From: Bradyrhizobium sp. 141
GTDB taxonomy: Bacteria > Pseudomonadota > Alphaproteobacteria > Rhizobiales > Xanthobacteraceae
DNA length: 64,000 nucleotides
Assembly (NCBI RefSeq): GCF_023074055.1
Contig: NZ_JADPKR010000082.1
Coordinates: forward strand, 124,001 to 188,000
Direction: 5' to 3'
How positions within the stretch are numbered: the first letter of the stretch is position 1; every line of letters starts with the position of its first letter. Positions 18,331-25,823 of the stretch are shown one piece after another. The position numbers were made by a program, and so were the translations under genes. The notes below the pieces were generated by a model that saw only the letters and a list, made by a program, of their open reading frames with translations, had not been told where the DNA came from and did no database searches.

Positions 18331-19335
18331 ATGCGCAACTTCGCGATCGCTGCGTCCATCGCGGCATTGGCACTCGGGCTGGTCGGGCCGGCGTCGGCCC
18401 AATCGCCGATCATCATCAAGTTCAGCCACGTCGTCGCTACCGACACGCCGAAGGGCAAGGGCGCGGAGAAGTTCAAGGAGCTCGCCGAGAAGTACACCGC
18501 CGGCAAGGTCAAGGTCGAAGTCTATCCGAACTCGACGCTCTACAAGGACAAGGAAGAGCTCGAGGCGCTCCAGCTTGGCAGCGTGCAAATGCTAGCGCCG
18601 TCCAATTCGAAATTCGGACCGCTCGGCATCCGCGAGTTCGAGGTGTTCGATCTGCCCTATATCCTTCCGGACCTGAAGACGCTGCGGAAGGTGACGGAAG
18701 GACCGCTCGGCGCACGGCTGCTCAAGCTGCTGGACGCCAAGGGCATCACCGGACTTGCCTATTGGGACAACGGCTTCAAGCAGATGAGCGCCAACAAGAA
18801 GCTGGTGACGCCCGCCGACTATCAGGGCGTCAAATTCCGCATCCAGTCCTCGCGCGTGATCCAGGCCCAGTTCAAGGCGCTCAGCTCGCTGCCGCAGGTC
18901 ATGGCGTTCTCGGAAGTCTACCAGGCACTCCAGACCGGCGTGGTCGACGGCCAGGAGAACACCTGGTCGAACATCTATACCCAGAAGATGCACGAGGTGC
19001 AGAAGTATATCACCGAGACCAATCACGGCTACATCGGCTACGTCGTGATCGTGAACAAGAAGTTCTGGGACGATCTGCCGGCCGACATCCGCGACCCGCT
19101 TACCAAGGCGATGAAGGAAGCGACCGACTTCAGCAACACGCAGTCGCAGAAGGAAAACGACGACGCTCTGGCCGAGATCAAGAAGAGCGGCAAGAGCGAG
19201 ATCATCAAGCTCACGCCGGAGCAGGACGAGATGCTGCGCAAGGCGATGGAGCCGGTCTACAAGGACGCCGCGGGCCGTATCGGCCAGCCGCTGATCGACG
19301 AATTCCTCAAGGAAGCCAAGAGCACGACGAACTGA
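18331..19335 (+). CDS. TRAP transporter substrate-binding protein (DctP family)
   Basis: Periplasmic receptor of a tripartite ATP-independent transporter, 334 residues, with a Sec signal peptide (MRNFAIAASIAALALGLVGPASA). Family features are IIKFSHVVATDTPKGKGAEKFKELAEKYTAGKVKVEVYPNSTLY, the conserved Arg in GVKFRIQSS that binds the ligand carboxylate, and DGQENTWSNIY. GGGAGA precedes the ATG. The membrane subunits (DctQ, DctM) are not in this window, so it is an orphan or works with a transporter elsewhere. The ligand is probably an organic acid. A clear terminator follows the stop. Confidence 0.9.
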   Translation: MRNFAIAASIAALALGLVGPASAQSPIIIKFSHVVATDTPKGKGAEKFKELAEKYTAGKVKVEVYPNSTLYKDKEELEALQLGSVQMLAPSNSKFGPLGIREFEVFDLPYILPDLKTLRKVTEGPLGARLLKLLDAKGITGLAYWDNGFKQMSANKKLVTPADYQGVKFRIQSSRVIQAQFKALSSLPQVMAFSEVYQALQTGVVDGQENTWSNIYTQKMHEVQKYITETNHGYIGYVVIVNKKFWDDLPADIRDPLTKAMKEATDFSNTQSQKENDDALAEIKKSGKSEIIKLTPEQDEMLRKAMEPVYKDAAGRIGQPLIDEFLKEAKSTTN

Positions 19336-19354
19336 TCCATCCGAACGATCAACG

Positions 19355-19389
19355 AAAGGCTTCCGTGCGGTCTGCGCGGAAGCCTTTTT
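19355..19389 (+). terminator. Rho-independent terminator after the DctP gene
   Basis: An 11-bp stem AAAGGCTTCCG / CGGAAGCCTTT with a short loop, followed by T residues. It lies 20 bp after the stop codon at 19335. Confidence 0.9.
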
Positions 19390-19530
19390 GTTGCGAATGA
19401 TTTCCGATTGCGGCTGGAGGTAAAATCGGGCGTTACATCCTGGTAAGGCCGCGCTCCCTGTCCAAGTTGTAATTTGCGTGTCAGCCGTCCGGCGCCCATC
19501 TTGATGGACATCCTTCCAGAGGAGGTTCGG

Positions 19531-20130
19531 ATGAGGAAGTTCACCATCGCCGCCATCGCCGTGCTCAGCATTGCCGGCTCGGGCGCGGTCTATGCCCAAT
19601 ATCATCGCCCGTGGATGGAGCACATGCGCCACATCCGCATGAATCCGGAAGACCGCGCCGCCTTCGTCGACGCGCGGATCGCCGCCGTCCATGCCGGCCT
19701 GAAGCTCAACGCCGATCAGGAGAAGCTGTGGCCGCCGGTCGAGGCCGCCGTGCGCGATTTCGCCAAGCTGCGCATCGACCGCGCCAATGCGCGGATGAAT
19801 GCCGGACCGGGCAACGCCGACAAGCCCGAGGATCCGATCGCCCGCCTGCGCCAGCGCGCCGAGGACATGGGCGCCAGCTCCGCGGCCCTGAAGAAGATCG
19901 CCGATGCCGCCGACCCGCTCTACAAGACCCTGGACGAGGGCCAAAAGCGGCGCCTCGCCGTGCTGACCCGCCACCGCGGCCCGTTCGGCGGCGGCGAGGA
20001 CGGCCCGCGGCACCGCCACTTCATGGAACGCGGCATGGACCGCATGATGGAGCGCGGCATGGACCATTTCCACCATGACCGTTTCGACCGCGACGGTGGC
20101 TCGGACCGGGACCGCGAGGGCCGGCTCTGA
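19531..20130 (+). CDS. LTXXQ-motif (Spy/CpxP-like) periplasmic protein
   Basis: Secreted protein of 199 residues. AGAGGAGG lies 6 bases before the ATG at 19531, which decides the start over upstream in-frame codons. A Sec signal (MRKFTIAAIAVLSIAGSGAVYAQ) is followed by a helical region with LNADQEKLWPPVEAAVRDFAKLR (the LTXXQ-type motif) and DEGQKRRLAVL (second copy). The C-terminal 50 residues are rich in His, Met, Arg and Asp (HFMERGMDRMMERGMDHFHH), which suggests metal binding. Related Spy/CpxP proteins act as envelope-stress chaperones. It is monocistronic with its own terminator. Confidence 0.8.
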   Translation: MRKFTIAAIAVLSIAGSGAVYAQYHRPWMEHMRHIRMNPEDRAAFVDARIAAVHAGLKLNADQEKLWPPVEAAVRDFAKLRIDRANARMNAGPGNADKPEDPIARLRQRAEDMGASSAALKKIADAADPLYKTLDEGQKRRLAVLTRHRGPFGGGEDGPRHRHFMERGMDRMMERGMDHFHHDRFDRDGGSDRDREGRL

Positions 20131-20177
20131 ACGAGGCGGGTTTTGGCGGGGGACTTGCCCCTGGATTGACCTTGGCG

Positions 20178-20204
20178 AAGCCGCTGGAATCCAGCGGCTT
20201 TTTG
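20178..20204 (+). terminator. Rho-independent terminator after the LTXXQ gene
   Basis: Perfect 10-bp stem AAGCCGCTGG / CCAGCGGCTT with a 3-base loop, followed by TTTTGC. It lies about 50 bp after the stop at 20130. Confidence 0.92.
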
Positions 20205-20310
20205 CTTTTCCGGACCTGTGGAAGAACCTTGGAAAACTTGCGTACGATCGCTTGCCAGACCCGGATCGCTTTGCTAAACGACCGGCCTCGCAAGGCATTA
20301 ACCGCCTTTC

Positions 20311-20386
<76 letters not shown>

Positions 20387-20400
20387 CCCTTAAGAGATTG

Positions 20401-20418
20401 GCCCGCAAGGGCTTTTTT
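20401..20418 (+). terminator. Terminator of the tRNA-Lys transcript
   Basis: Stem GCCC/GGGC with a GCAA tetraloop followed by six T residues, 15 bp after the tRNA. Confidence 0.85.
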
Positions 20419-20836
20419 AATTTCCTCGGCAGAACAAACCGGGTGTCGTGCGACGCTTTTAGTGGTCGCACCCCGTGCGACGAGTTGGATAATTCGGGAG
20501 CGTTGTTCATCGGGCGCGGCGATCGCCGATGGGCACCCCGCGCGTTCACAGATGCCTCGTGCCGAAGCGCTGGGCTCGTTCTAGGAATGACTCTTCCTTC
20601 CGCACCTGTAATTCAAGCCTGTCGATGCCGGAATCGGCATGAGCCGCATTGTGGGCGCGGTAAGTGCTTCACGATGGTCTGCGCGCTTCAAGCGCGGCCT
20701 GGGCCGCCAATGACCGTCGTGTCCTCAATGGTCTCTTCTTCGTCTTGCGATCAATGTGCCCGACTTGCCGGACAGGCTTCAGTCGTACACGACCTGCTAC
20801 AATCGCTTGGTTCGCTGGCAAGGAACCTCTTCCGCG
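20419..20836. other. Gap after tRNA-Lys, no gene seen
   Basis: About 420 bp with only overlapping chance frames. One short palindrome, TCGCACcccGTGCGA near 20465, is visible. Nothing recognisable as an integrase or transposase is present. Confidence 0.5.
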
Positions 20837-21073
20837 TCAGCCGCGCTTTCGCTGAGAGGGTGGTTTAAAATCCACGACCTCGTGCTGGTCGCACGGATCA
20901 GGTGGCTCATTTTTCTTCACGATTAGCTCAAGCTCGAGAGCCTCGAAGGCGAGCTCATCCGCCATGCGCTGAAACAGCTCGCGCTTTTCTATGTCCGTCG
21001 CCCGCTGACTCATCAGCGCAAACTCTCTGGCGTCAGCGCGGACCTTTTCCAAACGTCGTCGGAGGTCCTTCAT
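20837..21073 (-). CDS. Hypothetical small helical protein
   Basis: Frame of 78 residues without a recognised function. The sequence is highly charged and helical, with a heptad-like pattern (MKDLRRRLEKVRADAREFALMSQ, then KRELFQRMADELAFEALELELIV), which suggests a short coiled coil or helical hairpin. Small soluble proteins of this style are frequent in rhizobial accessory DNA. The acidic/basic periodicity makes a chance frame unlikely. The start ATG has only a weak ribosome binding site (GAGCCGG). Confidence 0.6.
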   Translation of the reverse strand: MKDLRRRLEKVRADAREFALMSQRATDIEKRELFQRMADELAFEALELELIVKKNEPPDPCDQHEVVDFKPPSQRKRG

Positions 21074-21492
21074 GTGCCGGCTCAGCTTTTAAACTTGTCC
21101 TCGGCCCGAACAATCAGTTTGCTTGTCCGGATCCCCCGGGAGTCAACTGCCGAAACTGGATATTGGTTCTATGCGGATCGCCAAATTCGCCGCTCATCTG
21201 CTGCGATATCTAGCCACGCTCTGATGAGCCATCCCTGTCCGGCTCTCGCCGGATGATGCATAGGATTAGCATATCTGAAGGAGCATGAATGTTCGAAAGC
21301 GCACAGACGCGAGTATTGCGCCGGACTAGGCTGCGAGCGATCCTGGGCGCTCGCGAAGCGCTCGGGGCCCAACGGCCTCGGGGGATGCCAATGTGACGGC
21401 TGCGCTGAAGCGGCTCCGTCCGCGAACGCAGTGTTGCCGGTTGCGCGCCGGGTATGAGGCTGGAGTAAGCTCGGCAGATTTCAGATCAAACG
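21074..21492. other. Gap in accessory segment, no gene seen
   Basis: About 420 bp in which short frames on both strands look like chance. No repeat or RNA gene was recognised. Confidence 0.45.
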
Positions 21493-21786
21493 ATGGTCGT
21501 TCTCGTGCGTACTTTCCTTCTCATTGTGGGAATATGGCTACTGGTGAACGTTCTGTTCGTTGTAGTTGTCCTGCCCTCGCGCAGACCGGCACCTACTCGG
21601 CGCGCAGAAACTCCATCTCCGGTGATGATCAACACGACGGCCCGTCGATCGGACGATCACGACCCACCACTCCTGCGGCGCGGGATGACGCCGGTTGCAA
21701 TCAGAGGCCTTTTCGTCGTCCTCCTCTTTCCAGTCCTTCGAGCGTGGAATGCGGTTAGGCGGCACTTCAGAGGGAACCACGACTAG
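21493..21786 (+). CDS. Hypothetical small membrane protein
   Basis: Frame of 97 residues; family not recognised. One N-terminal transmembrane helix (VVLVRTFLLIVGIWLLVNVLFVVVVL, residues 2-27) is followed by a proline- and arginine-rich linker and a second hydrophobic patch (GLFVVLLFPVLRAW) near the end. It converges with the next small gene and overlaps it by 4 bp at the 3' ends. No strong ribosome binding site is visible, so confidence is moderate. Confidence 0.5.
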   Translation: MVVLVRTFLLIVGIWLLVNVLFVVVVLPSRRPAPTRRAETPSPVMINTTARRSDDHDPPLLRRGMTPVAIRGLFVVLLFPVLRAWNAVRRHFRGNHD

Positions 21787-21986
21787 ACGCGGGCCATCGC
21801 GCGCTTGAGATTCTCGTCGATGCCTTCACTGCGCTGCGGGCCCCCCGAGCGATTCAGCGAGACCATCAGCCAGATCGCCAGCGCGCTCGCTATGGCGATG
21901 CCGCCAAGCATGGTTATGACCCGCGTTTGAATGATGATGTGAATAGCCCAGAGCCCCAGGGTAACAGCCGGCGCCAGCATTCCCAT
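21783..21986 (-). CDS. Hypothetical small membrane protein
   Basis: Frame of 67 residues; family not recognised. Two hydrophobic segments (MLAPAVTLGLWAIHIIIQ and ITMLGGIAIASALAIWLMVSL) fit a two-helix hairpin in the membrane, followed by a short charged tail. It is convergent with the preceding small membrane-protein gene. Confidence 0.5.
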   Translation of the reverse strand: MGMLAPAVTLGLWAIHIIIQTRVITMLGGIAIASALAIWLMVSLNRSGGPQRSEGIDENLKRAMARV

Positions 21987-22017
21987 CCCAAAATGCCGCG
22001 ATCGGCGCTCAAGTTGT

Positions 22018-22347
22018 CTACCGCTTTTGGGCTGAAGCCCGATCGATCAGGAAATCGTCCAAATCTCGGCCGCCTCGAAGCTGCGGCCGCAGCCATCGCG
22101 GCAGCCTGCCGCGACCCGACCATGTCTCCGCTGGGTTCTTCGGATTGCGATATTTGGGACGAACGGGCGGGTATGGACGGCGCTTACGATTAAACCGCGT
22201 GGCCTCGTTGGCCAGTCCAATCCTGTGGAGCCTTTCCTCCAAATGTGCTTTTTGCACCAACATTTTCTGAGTGAGTTTGGCGGCGACCTCTTGGTGAAGT
22301 ATCCAGAGCTCGTCAACGGAGAGCGAATTGAAATGCGCGGTGTTCAT
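22018..22347 (-). CDS. H-NS family nucleoid-associated / silencing protein
   Basis: Protein of 109 residues. The N-terminal half is a helical oligomerisation region (SVDELWILHQEVAAKLTQKMLVQKAHLEERLHRI). The C-terminal half carries the H-NS DNA-binding domain: KYRNPKNPAETWSGRGRLPRWL at residues 65-86, where the TWSGRGRxPRWL loop reads the minor groove of AT-rich DNA, then LRGGRDLDDFLI. The ATG at 22347 is chosen because family members begin close to the helical region; the frame extends upstream without a better site. Such proteins silence horizontally acquired AT-rich genes. The AT-rich stretches at 24400-25250 and 36120-36370 are plausible local targets. Confidence 0.85.
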   Translation of the reverse strand: MNTAHFNSLSVDELWILHQEVAAKLTQKMLVQKAHLEERLHRIGLANEATRFNRKRRPYPPVRPKYRNPKNPAETWSGRGRLPRWLRPQLRGGRDLDDFLIDRASAQKR

Positions 22348-22834
22348 GGCTTCATCCGAATCTTGGGCAAAAGGCCCAGGCAGACAAGTCGGGAATCCGG
22401 GAGCAGACAAGCCGTCAGTTAAATATTGATCGTGCAATCCACATTTAAATGCGAGAGGAGCAGGGAGAAAGGCGCGACAGAGGTAATATCGTGGCAGAGT
22501 ATTTAATCCGCTGCGAGGGGTATCCACGTATCGTGACATCCACAAACTCACCCCTCGGCCAGTTGCGCTTTCGTGTTCGGGGACGAGCGCAACGATGGCG
22601 ATCGACCGGGCGGCGGCGCCGTGGATCGCGGGCGGGAGCGAGGCCCGGCGCAGCTCAGGTGGCTCGATGAATCGATTGCGCTGCCTCGTGTTGCAGCCCT
22701 GGAGTGCTGGAGCGGCATATTAATTAGGTGGCCCGGAGTACAATTAATTCATCGCGCTGCCCGATTTAAGCCGCATGGGAGCCGTTGTCGCCGCTAAGGC
22801 TCGAGCGGGGGTGGGGCGCACCCGGGAGTTTTCG
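22348..22834. other. Gap upstream of exported-protein gene, AT-rich repeat
   Basis: Nearly 490 bp without a convincing gene. A small AT-rich inverted repeat (ATTAATT at 22719-22725 and AATTAAT at 22742-22748) lies about 90 bp before the next gene and could belong to its promoter region. Confidence 0.45.
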
Positions 22835-23539
22835 ATGTCCGGTCATTTGCGATTGTACTTCGCCAGTTTGGTCCTTGTCGGAGGTTTTTCGGCGGCGCCC
22901 GCGTCTTCCAATCCTCTTGCCGACTTCTTCAATACTGCTACGTCCCAACCTACGGTAACCTCTCCGCCGCAAGCCGAATGCGTGCCGCGTCCCGGTACCT
23001 CGACCACTGGTGGACAGCATTGGGTCTACCGAAGGGACGGTCGCCGCAAATGCTGGTTCCTGGCCGAGGGCATCGCGACGGTGAAGAAGCCCGTTCGGGC
23101 TCGCGTGGCCAAAGACCGCAGCGCCAGTTTGGACGAGAACGGGACGAAGCGGAGCGCGGTCGTTGATGCGCGCGCGGAGTTGCCGCGCTCCGCACCGCCC
23201 GAGCAATCTCTGCCGCCTGTACCGGAAATGAAGGTAGCTGACGCCACTTCCAATCTCGGCACGGGCCCCGCCCTGATGTCGGCAGCCCCCATTGTCGACC
23301 TTCCCAACCAGCTCACGCCCGAACACTCCGTGCCGGGCCAAGTCGACGTTGGGCAGCTTCTCGCCGCCGCGCCCGCCGACTCACCTCAAGATATGCCGCT
23401 GGGCGTACGCACTGCAGAGGCGCACGACGAAGCGCGCAGCTGGACGGCCTGGTTCGGTGTGCTGCTGATGACGCTTGGTGGCCTCTCGCTCTTAAGCTCG
23501 AGCCGCACGCTTCGGCACGCGTGGAGATTACGCCACTGA
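22835..23539 (+). CDS. Hypothetical exported protein with C-terminal membrane anchor
   Basis: Protein of 234 residues starting at 22835 with GGGAG about 8 bases upstream. A signal peptide (LRLYFASLVLVGGFSAAPASS) is followed by a short conserved-looking block CVPRPGTSTTGGQHWVYRRDGRRKCWFL, with two cysteines and aromatic residues. Then comes a long low-complexity region rich in Ala, Pro and Ser, and a C-terminal helix (WFGVLLMTLGGLSLLSSS) with a basic end. The QHWVYRxDGRRKCWF pattern occurs in many rhizobial exported proteins of unknown role. No function is assigned. Confidence 0.65.
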   Translation: MSGHLRLYFASLVLVGGFSAAPASSNPLADFFNTATSQPTVTSPPQAECVPRPGTSTTGGQHWVYRRDGRRKCWFLAEGIATVKKPVRARVAKDRSASLDENGTKRSAVVDARAELPRSAPPEQSLPPVPEMKVADATSNLGTGPALMSAAPIVDLPNQLTPEHSVPGQVDVGQLLAAAPADSPQDMPLGVRTAEAHDEARSWTAWFGVLLMTLGGLSLLSSSRTLRHAWRLRH

Positions 23540-23706
23540 GGTAGCTTAGATGCGAGGTACAGCCGCCGCGCGATCGGTGGATTTCTCGAACTGGTATAGC
23601 CGAATTGCCACACGTACAAAGGTTTCCGTGCGCCACACCTAGTTTGGCACTGCCTTAGACGGACATTAGAGTACGATGACGGTCGCCTTTGGGATCGGAC
23701 TGCATT

Positions 23707-23886
23707 ATGCGGTACAAGGTGTTCGTGGTGGACGGCAGCCGGCAAGTGATCTGCGCTGCAAAGCTCGACTGCATTGACGAGCAGGCGGCGAGACGCCGAG
23801 CCGAGCAAATGCATGACGAGCATGACGTTGAGCTTTGGGAAGGCGATCGACTCGTTGCTGTGTTCCGAAGCAACAACGTCGAATGA
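23707..23886 (+). CDS. Hypothetical small cytoplasmic protein
   Basis: Protein of 59 residues (MRYKVFVVDGSRQVICAAKL...). It looks like a compact alpha/beta unit: strand, Cys-containing strand, helix DEQAARRRAEQMHDEHD, strand pair VELWEGDRLVAVF. The family is not recognised, but the even secondary-structure pattern supports a real gene. The ATG at 23707 is preferred to an in-frame upstream codon at 23689 because the folded unit starts here. Confidence 0.6.
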   Translation: MRYKVFVVDGSRQVICAAKLDCIDEQAARRRAEQMHDEHDVELWEGDRLVAVFRSNNVE

Positions 23887-24022
23887 AAGTCGCAGTTAAC
23901 GCGTCGCAGCGACGTCGCCGAGGCTCGCTACCGATAATGGCAGATGCGAGGAACGCGGGCAATCCGTGCATCGAATCGCGCGAGTGAGCCAACGCGGGTC
24001 AACCTTCGGACCCGGCGGCTCT

Positions 24023-24196
24023 CTAAACGGCTCTTGCTTTGCCGCTCGCTTTGGTACGCCGTCTTCTGCCGATTGTTCTTGCTTCTACATGTCGGAGCTT
24101 ACTTCGAAGCTTCTCCACCTCTCTAAGCTCCTCCAGAAGCGCCTGGTGCCGTTCGCTCAGAACAGCACTAGAAAAAATCTGACGCGTACTCGACAT
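24023..24196 (-). CDS. Hypothetical 57-residue coiled-coil protein
   Basis: The ATG at 24196 has GAGG six bases upstream. The product has a central amphipathic helix (SERHQALLEELREVEKLRSKLRHVEAR) and a strongly basic C-terminus (GRRRRTKASGKARAV), which may bind nucleic acid. Family not recognised. The good ribosome binding site and the helix pattern support it. Confidence 0.5.
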   Translation of the reverse strand: MSSTRQIFSSAVLSERHQALLEELREVEKLRSKLRHVEARTIGRRRRTKASGKARAV

Positions 24197-24262
24197 CACA
24201 TGCCTCAGAAAATGATTGAGAAGTCGACGAAGAGCGAAAGACAAAGACCGCTCGACCGAAGC

Positions 24263-24400
24263 TCAATGAGCTGAAGCCGCAGCCGCCAGATGCTCCCAGT
24301 ACTCTGCCTCTGCAAGCAGTTTCCAGCTTCTCTCAGGTTGGAGTGCGGCAGTCTGTCGGCAAAGCAACGCCATTGCGCGAAAGCGGCGGGCAGCTTCCAT
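24263..24400 (-). CDS. Hypothetical 45-residue protein, very short gene
   Basis: A 45-codon gene with a textbook ribosome binding site, GGGAGG, five bases before the ATG at 24400. The product begins MEAARRFRAMALLCRQTAAL and continues with a helix ending in AEAEYWEHLAAAASAH. The segment WKLLAEAEYWEHLA resembles tiny helical proteins common in Bradyrhizobium-type genomes, to my recollection; no function is known to me. The frame is well below usual gene-calling limits. Confidence 0.62.
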   Translation of the reverse strand: MEAARRFRAMALLCRQTAALQPERSWKLLAEAEYWEHLAAAASAH

Positions 24401-25823
24401 TTCAACCTCCCATGTTTTCTTTTCCCCAACATATTTTTCAATTTTGCGATGGAGTCATCATGATTATATGCAATAATCAAATTTACCATTTAATGGCGGT
24501 CAATTTGGTTCCCTTCGCGAGCCAACCGGGAACTGGTTTCGGTTCAAGCTTCACATCGATTTCGAATGCTTGCTCGCCGGGGCCCGGTTGCGCGGTAAAG
24601 CGAACGAGAAACGTGCGCGGACAGCAGCACGGGATGCGAAGCTTCGTGCGCGAGCATCGTGAGGACTCTTCTCGTCGCACTCCAGGGCACGGACCGGGCG
24701 CACGCTCCAGAGCGTGAGACCATCGCGGGACTAATGGTGGTGCGCTCCAAGAGTGAGGCGCGTAGCCAGGCCGCTGATGCAATCCAATGGCTGGGTATGG
24801 CTCGACAAGGACGGCTACACTGACCTGATGAGGATGACCAGCAACACATTGAAAGCCACGTTCGCCGCTTCACGGCGGGTGGGCCTGGATCGCGTCGGGT
24901 GCGCAAATCAACAATCACAGGGGTGGCGCAAAGTATTGCGAGACCTGCTTTCATGCCTCGTCTTCGCAGATAGGGCTGAGTTTCGGCTCCAGTTGGCTCC
25001 CTGCGACTGCCGATCCACGCGAAGCAAAGATCATCTCGAGGACCGAGTGCATCTGGGAGACAAGCCGTAAAATTCCGGTGTCGCCTGGCAAGGAGGGGCG
25101 CAAGAGCCTCTTTGTTGTTGATTTCGATGTATTAATGATTAAATCGAGCGCATGAATAAATAAATGGACGTGCGCTTTAATTTAAAATAGGTTTGATTTA
25201 ATCAGGAGTGAATGAACGTGGCGCTTCTTGATCACGGTTGTCGCTTCTGAGCCGCGATATTGCAGAATCAATAATTGCCAAAACGTGGGCGGCCAAGCAC
25301 CGGCCACGATGGGCAGGGGATACCGCTAGTTCTTTCGCGTAACTTGGCAGGGATTGTCGCTGGCGGACCTATCGCCGTCCGAGCGCGCGCTACCAATTTG
25401 CGTGAATTGAATTTGCGGCGACGCTCTCTGCTCTGCATTGGCAGACGAGGGTTGCGAATGACGTGCACGCATTTTGTAGCAATGTTCACTCGGGCTCGGG
25501 CAATTTCGAATTCTTCTCCGTCAATTTGCGATCTTTCGATCCAGCCAAGTTTGCGGTTTGCAAACATGGCGGCCGTCAGGCGCGCGACCGTGCACACGAC
25601 ATCCGCTCGCGAGCTCGGAGCGACTCTAGCCCCAAACAGGCTTGAGCGGCACGTGTTCCCTTTGCACATTTTCGAAGCGCTGAGCAGGACGGTAGGCATG
25701 CTGAGCAGCTCGGCATTTTTCTTCAGCAGCATAGGCAAGGCAACGGCCGATCATCCCCGCGCCATTGTGCAATTTGTGCCGGTCCGTGAATGCGGACGGC
25801 GCATCACCCAGAGGATTTAAGCT
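24401..25823. other. AT-richer, mostly gene-free stretch before the adhesin
   Basis: About 1.4 kb. Frames on both strands (for example 25268-25738 minus and 25275-25820 plus) overlap each other and match nothing I recognise. A minus-strand frame ending at 24483 has a protein-like C-terminal part (RFTAQPGPGEQAFEIDVKLE) without a credible start and may be a gene remnant. An AT-rich nested inverted repeat lies at 25136-25204. The adhesin promoter should be here, but no clear boxes were recognised. Confidence 0.5.
25136..25204. repeat. Nested AT-rich inverted repeat upstream of the adhesin
   Basis: Outer arms TGATTAAATC (25136-25145) and GATTTAATCA (25195-25204) are perfect complements. Inner arms AGCGCA (25147-25152) and TGCGCT (25171-25176) also pair. 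The centre is AT-rich (ATGAATAAATAAATGG). It could be a regulator site or an RNA structure. Confidence 0.5.

Noticed and set aside
25275..25820. 181-codon plus-strand frame just before the adhesin, and a 156-codon minus-strand frame over it
   Set aside because: The two conflict, neither has a good start or a recognisable product, and the plus frame ends where the adhesin start site lies.
20419..25823. Insertion sequence or integrase gene after tRNA-Lys
   Set aside because: No transposase or recombinase motifs or terminal repeats were found.
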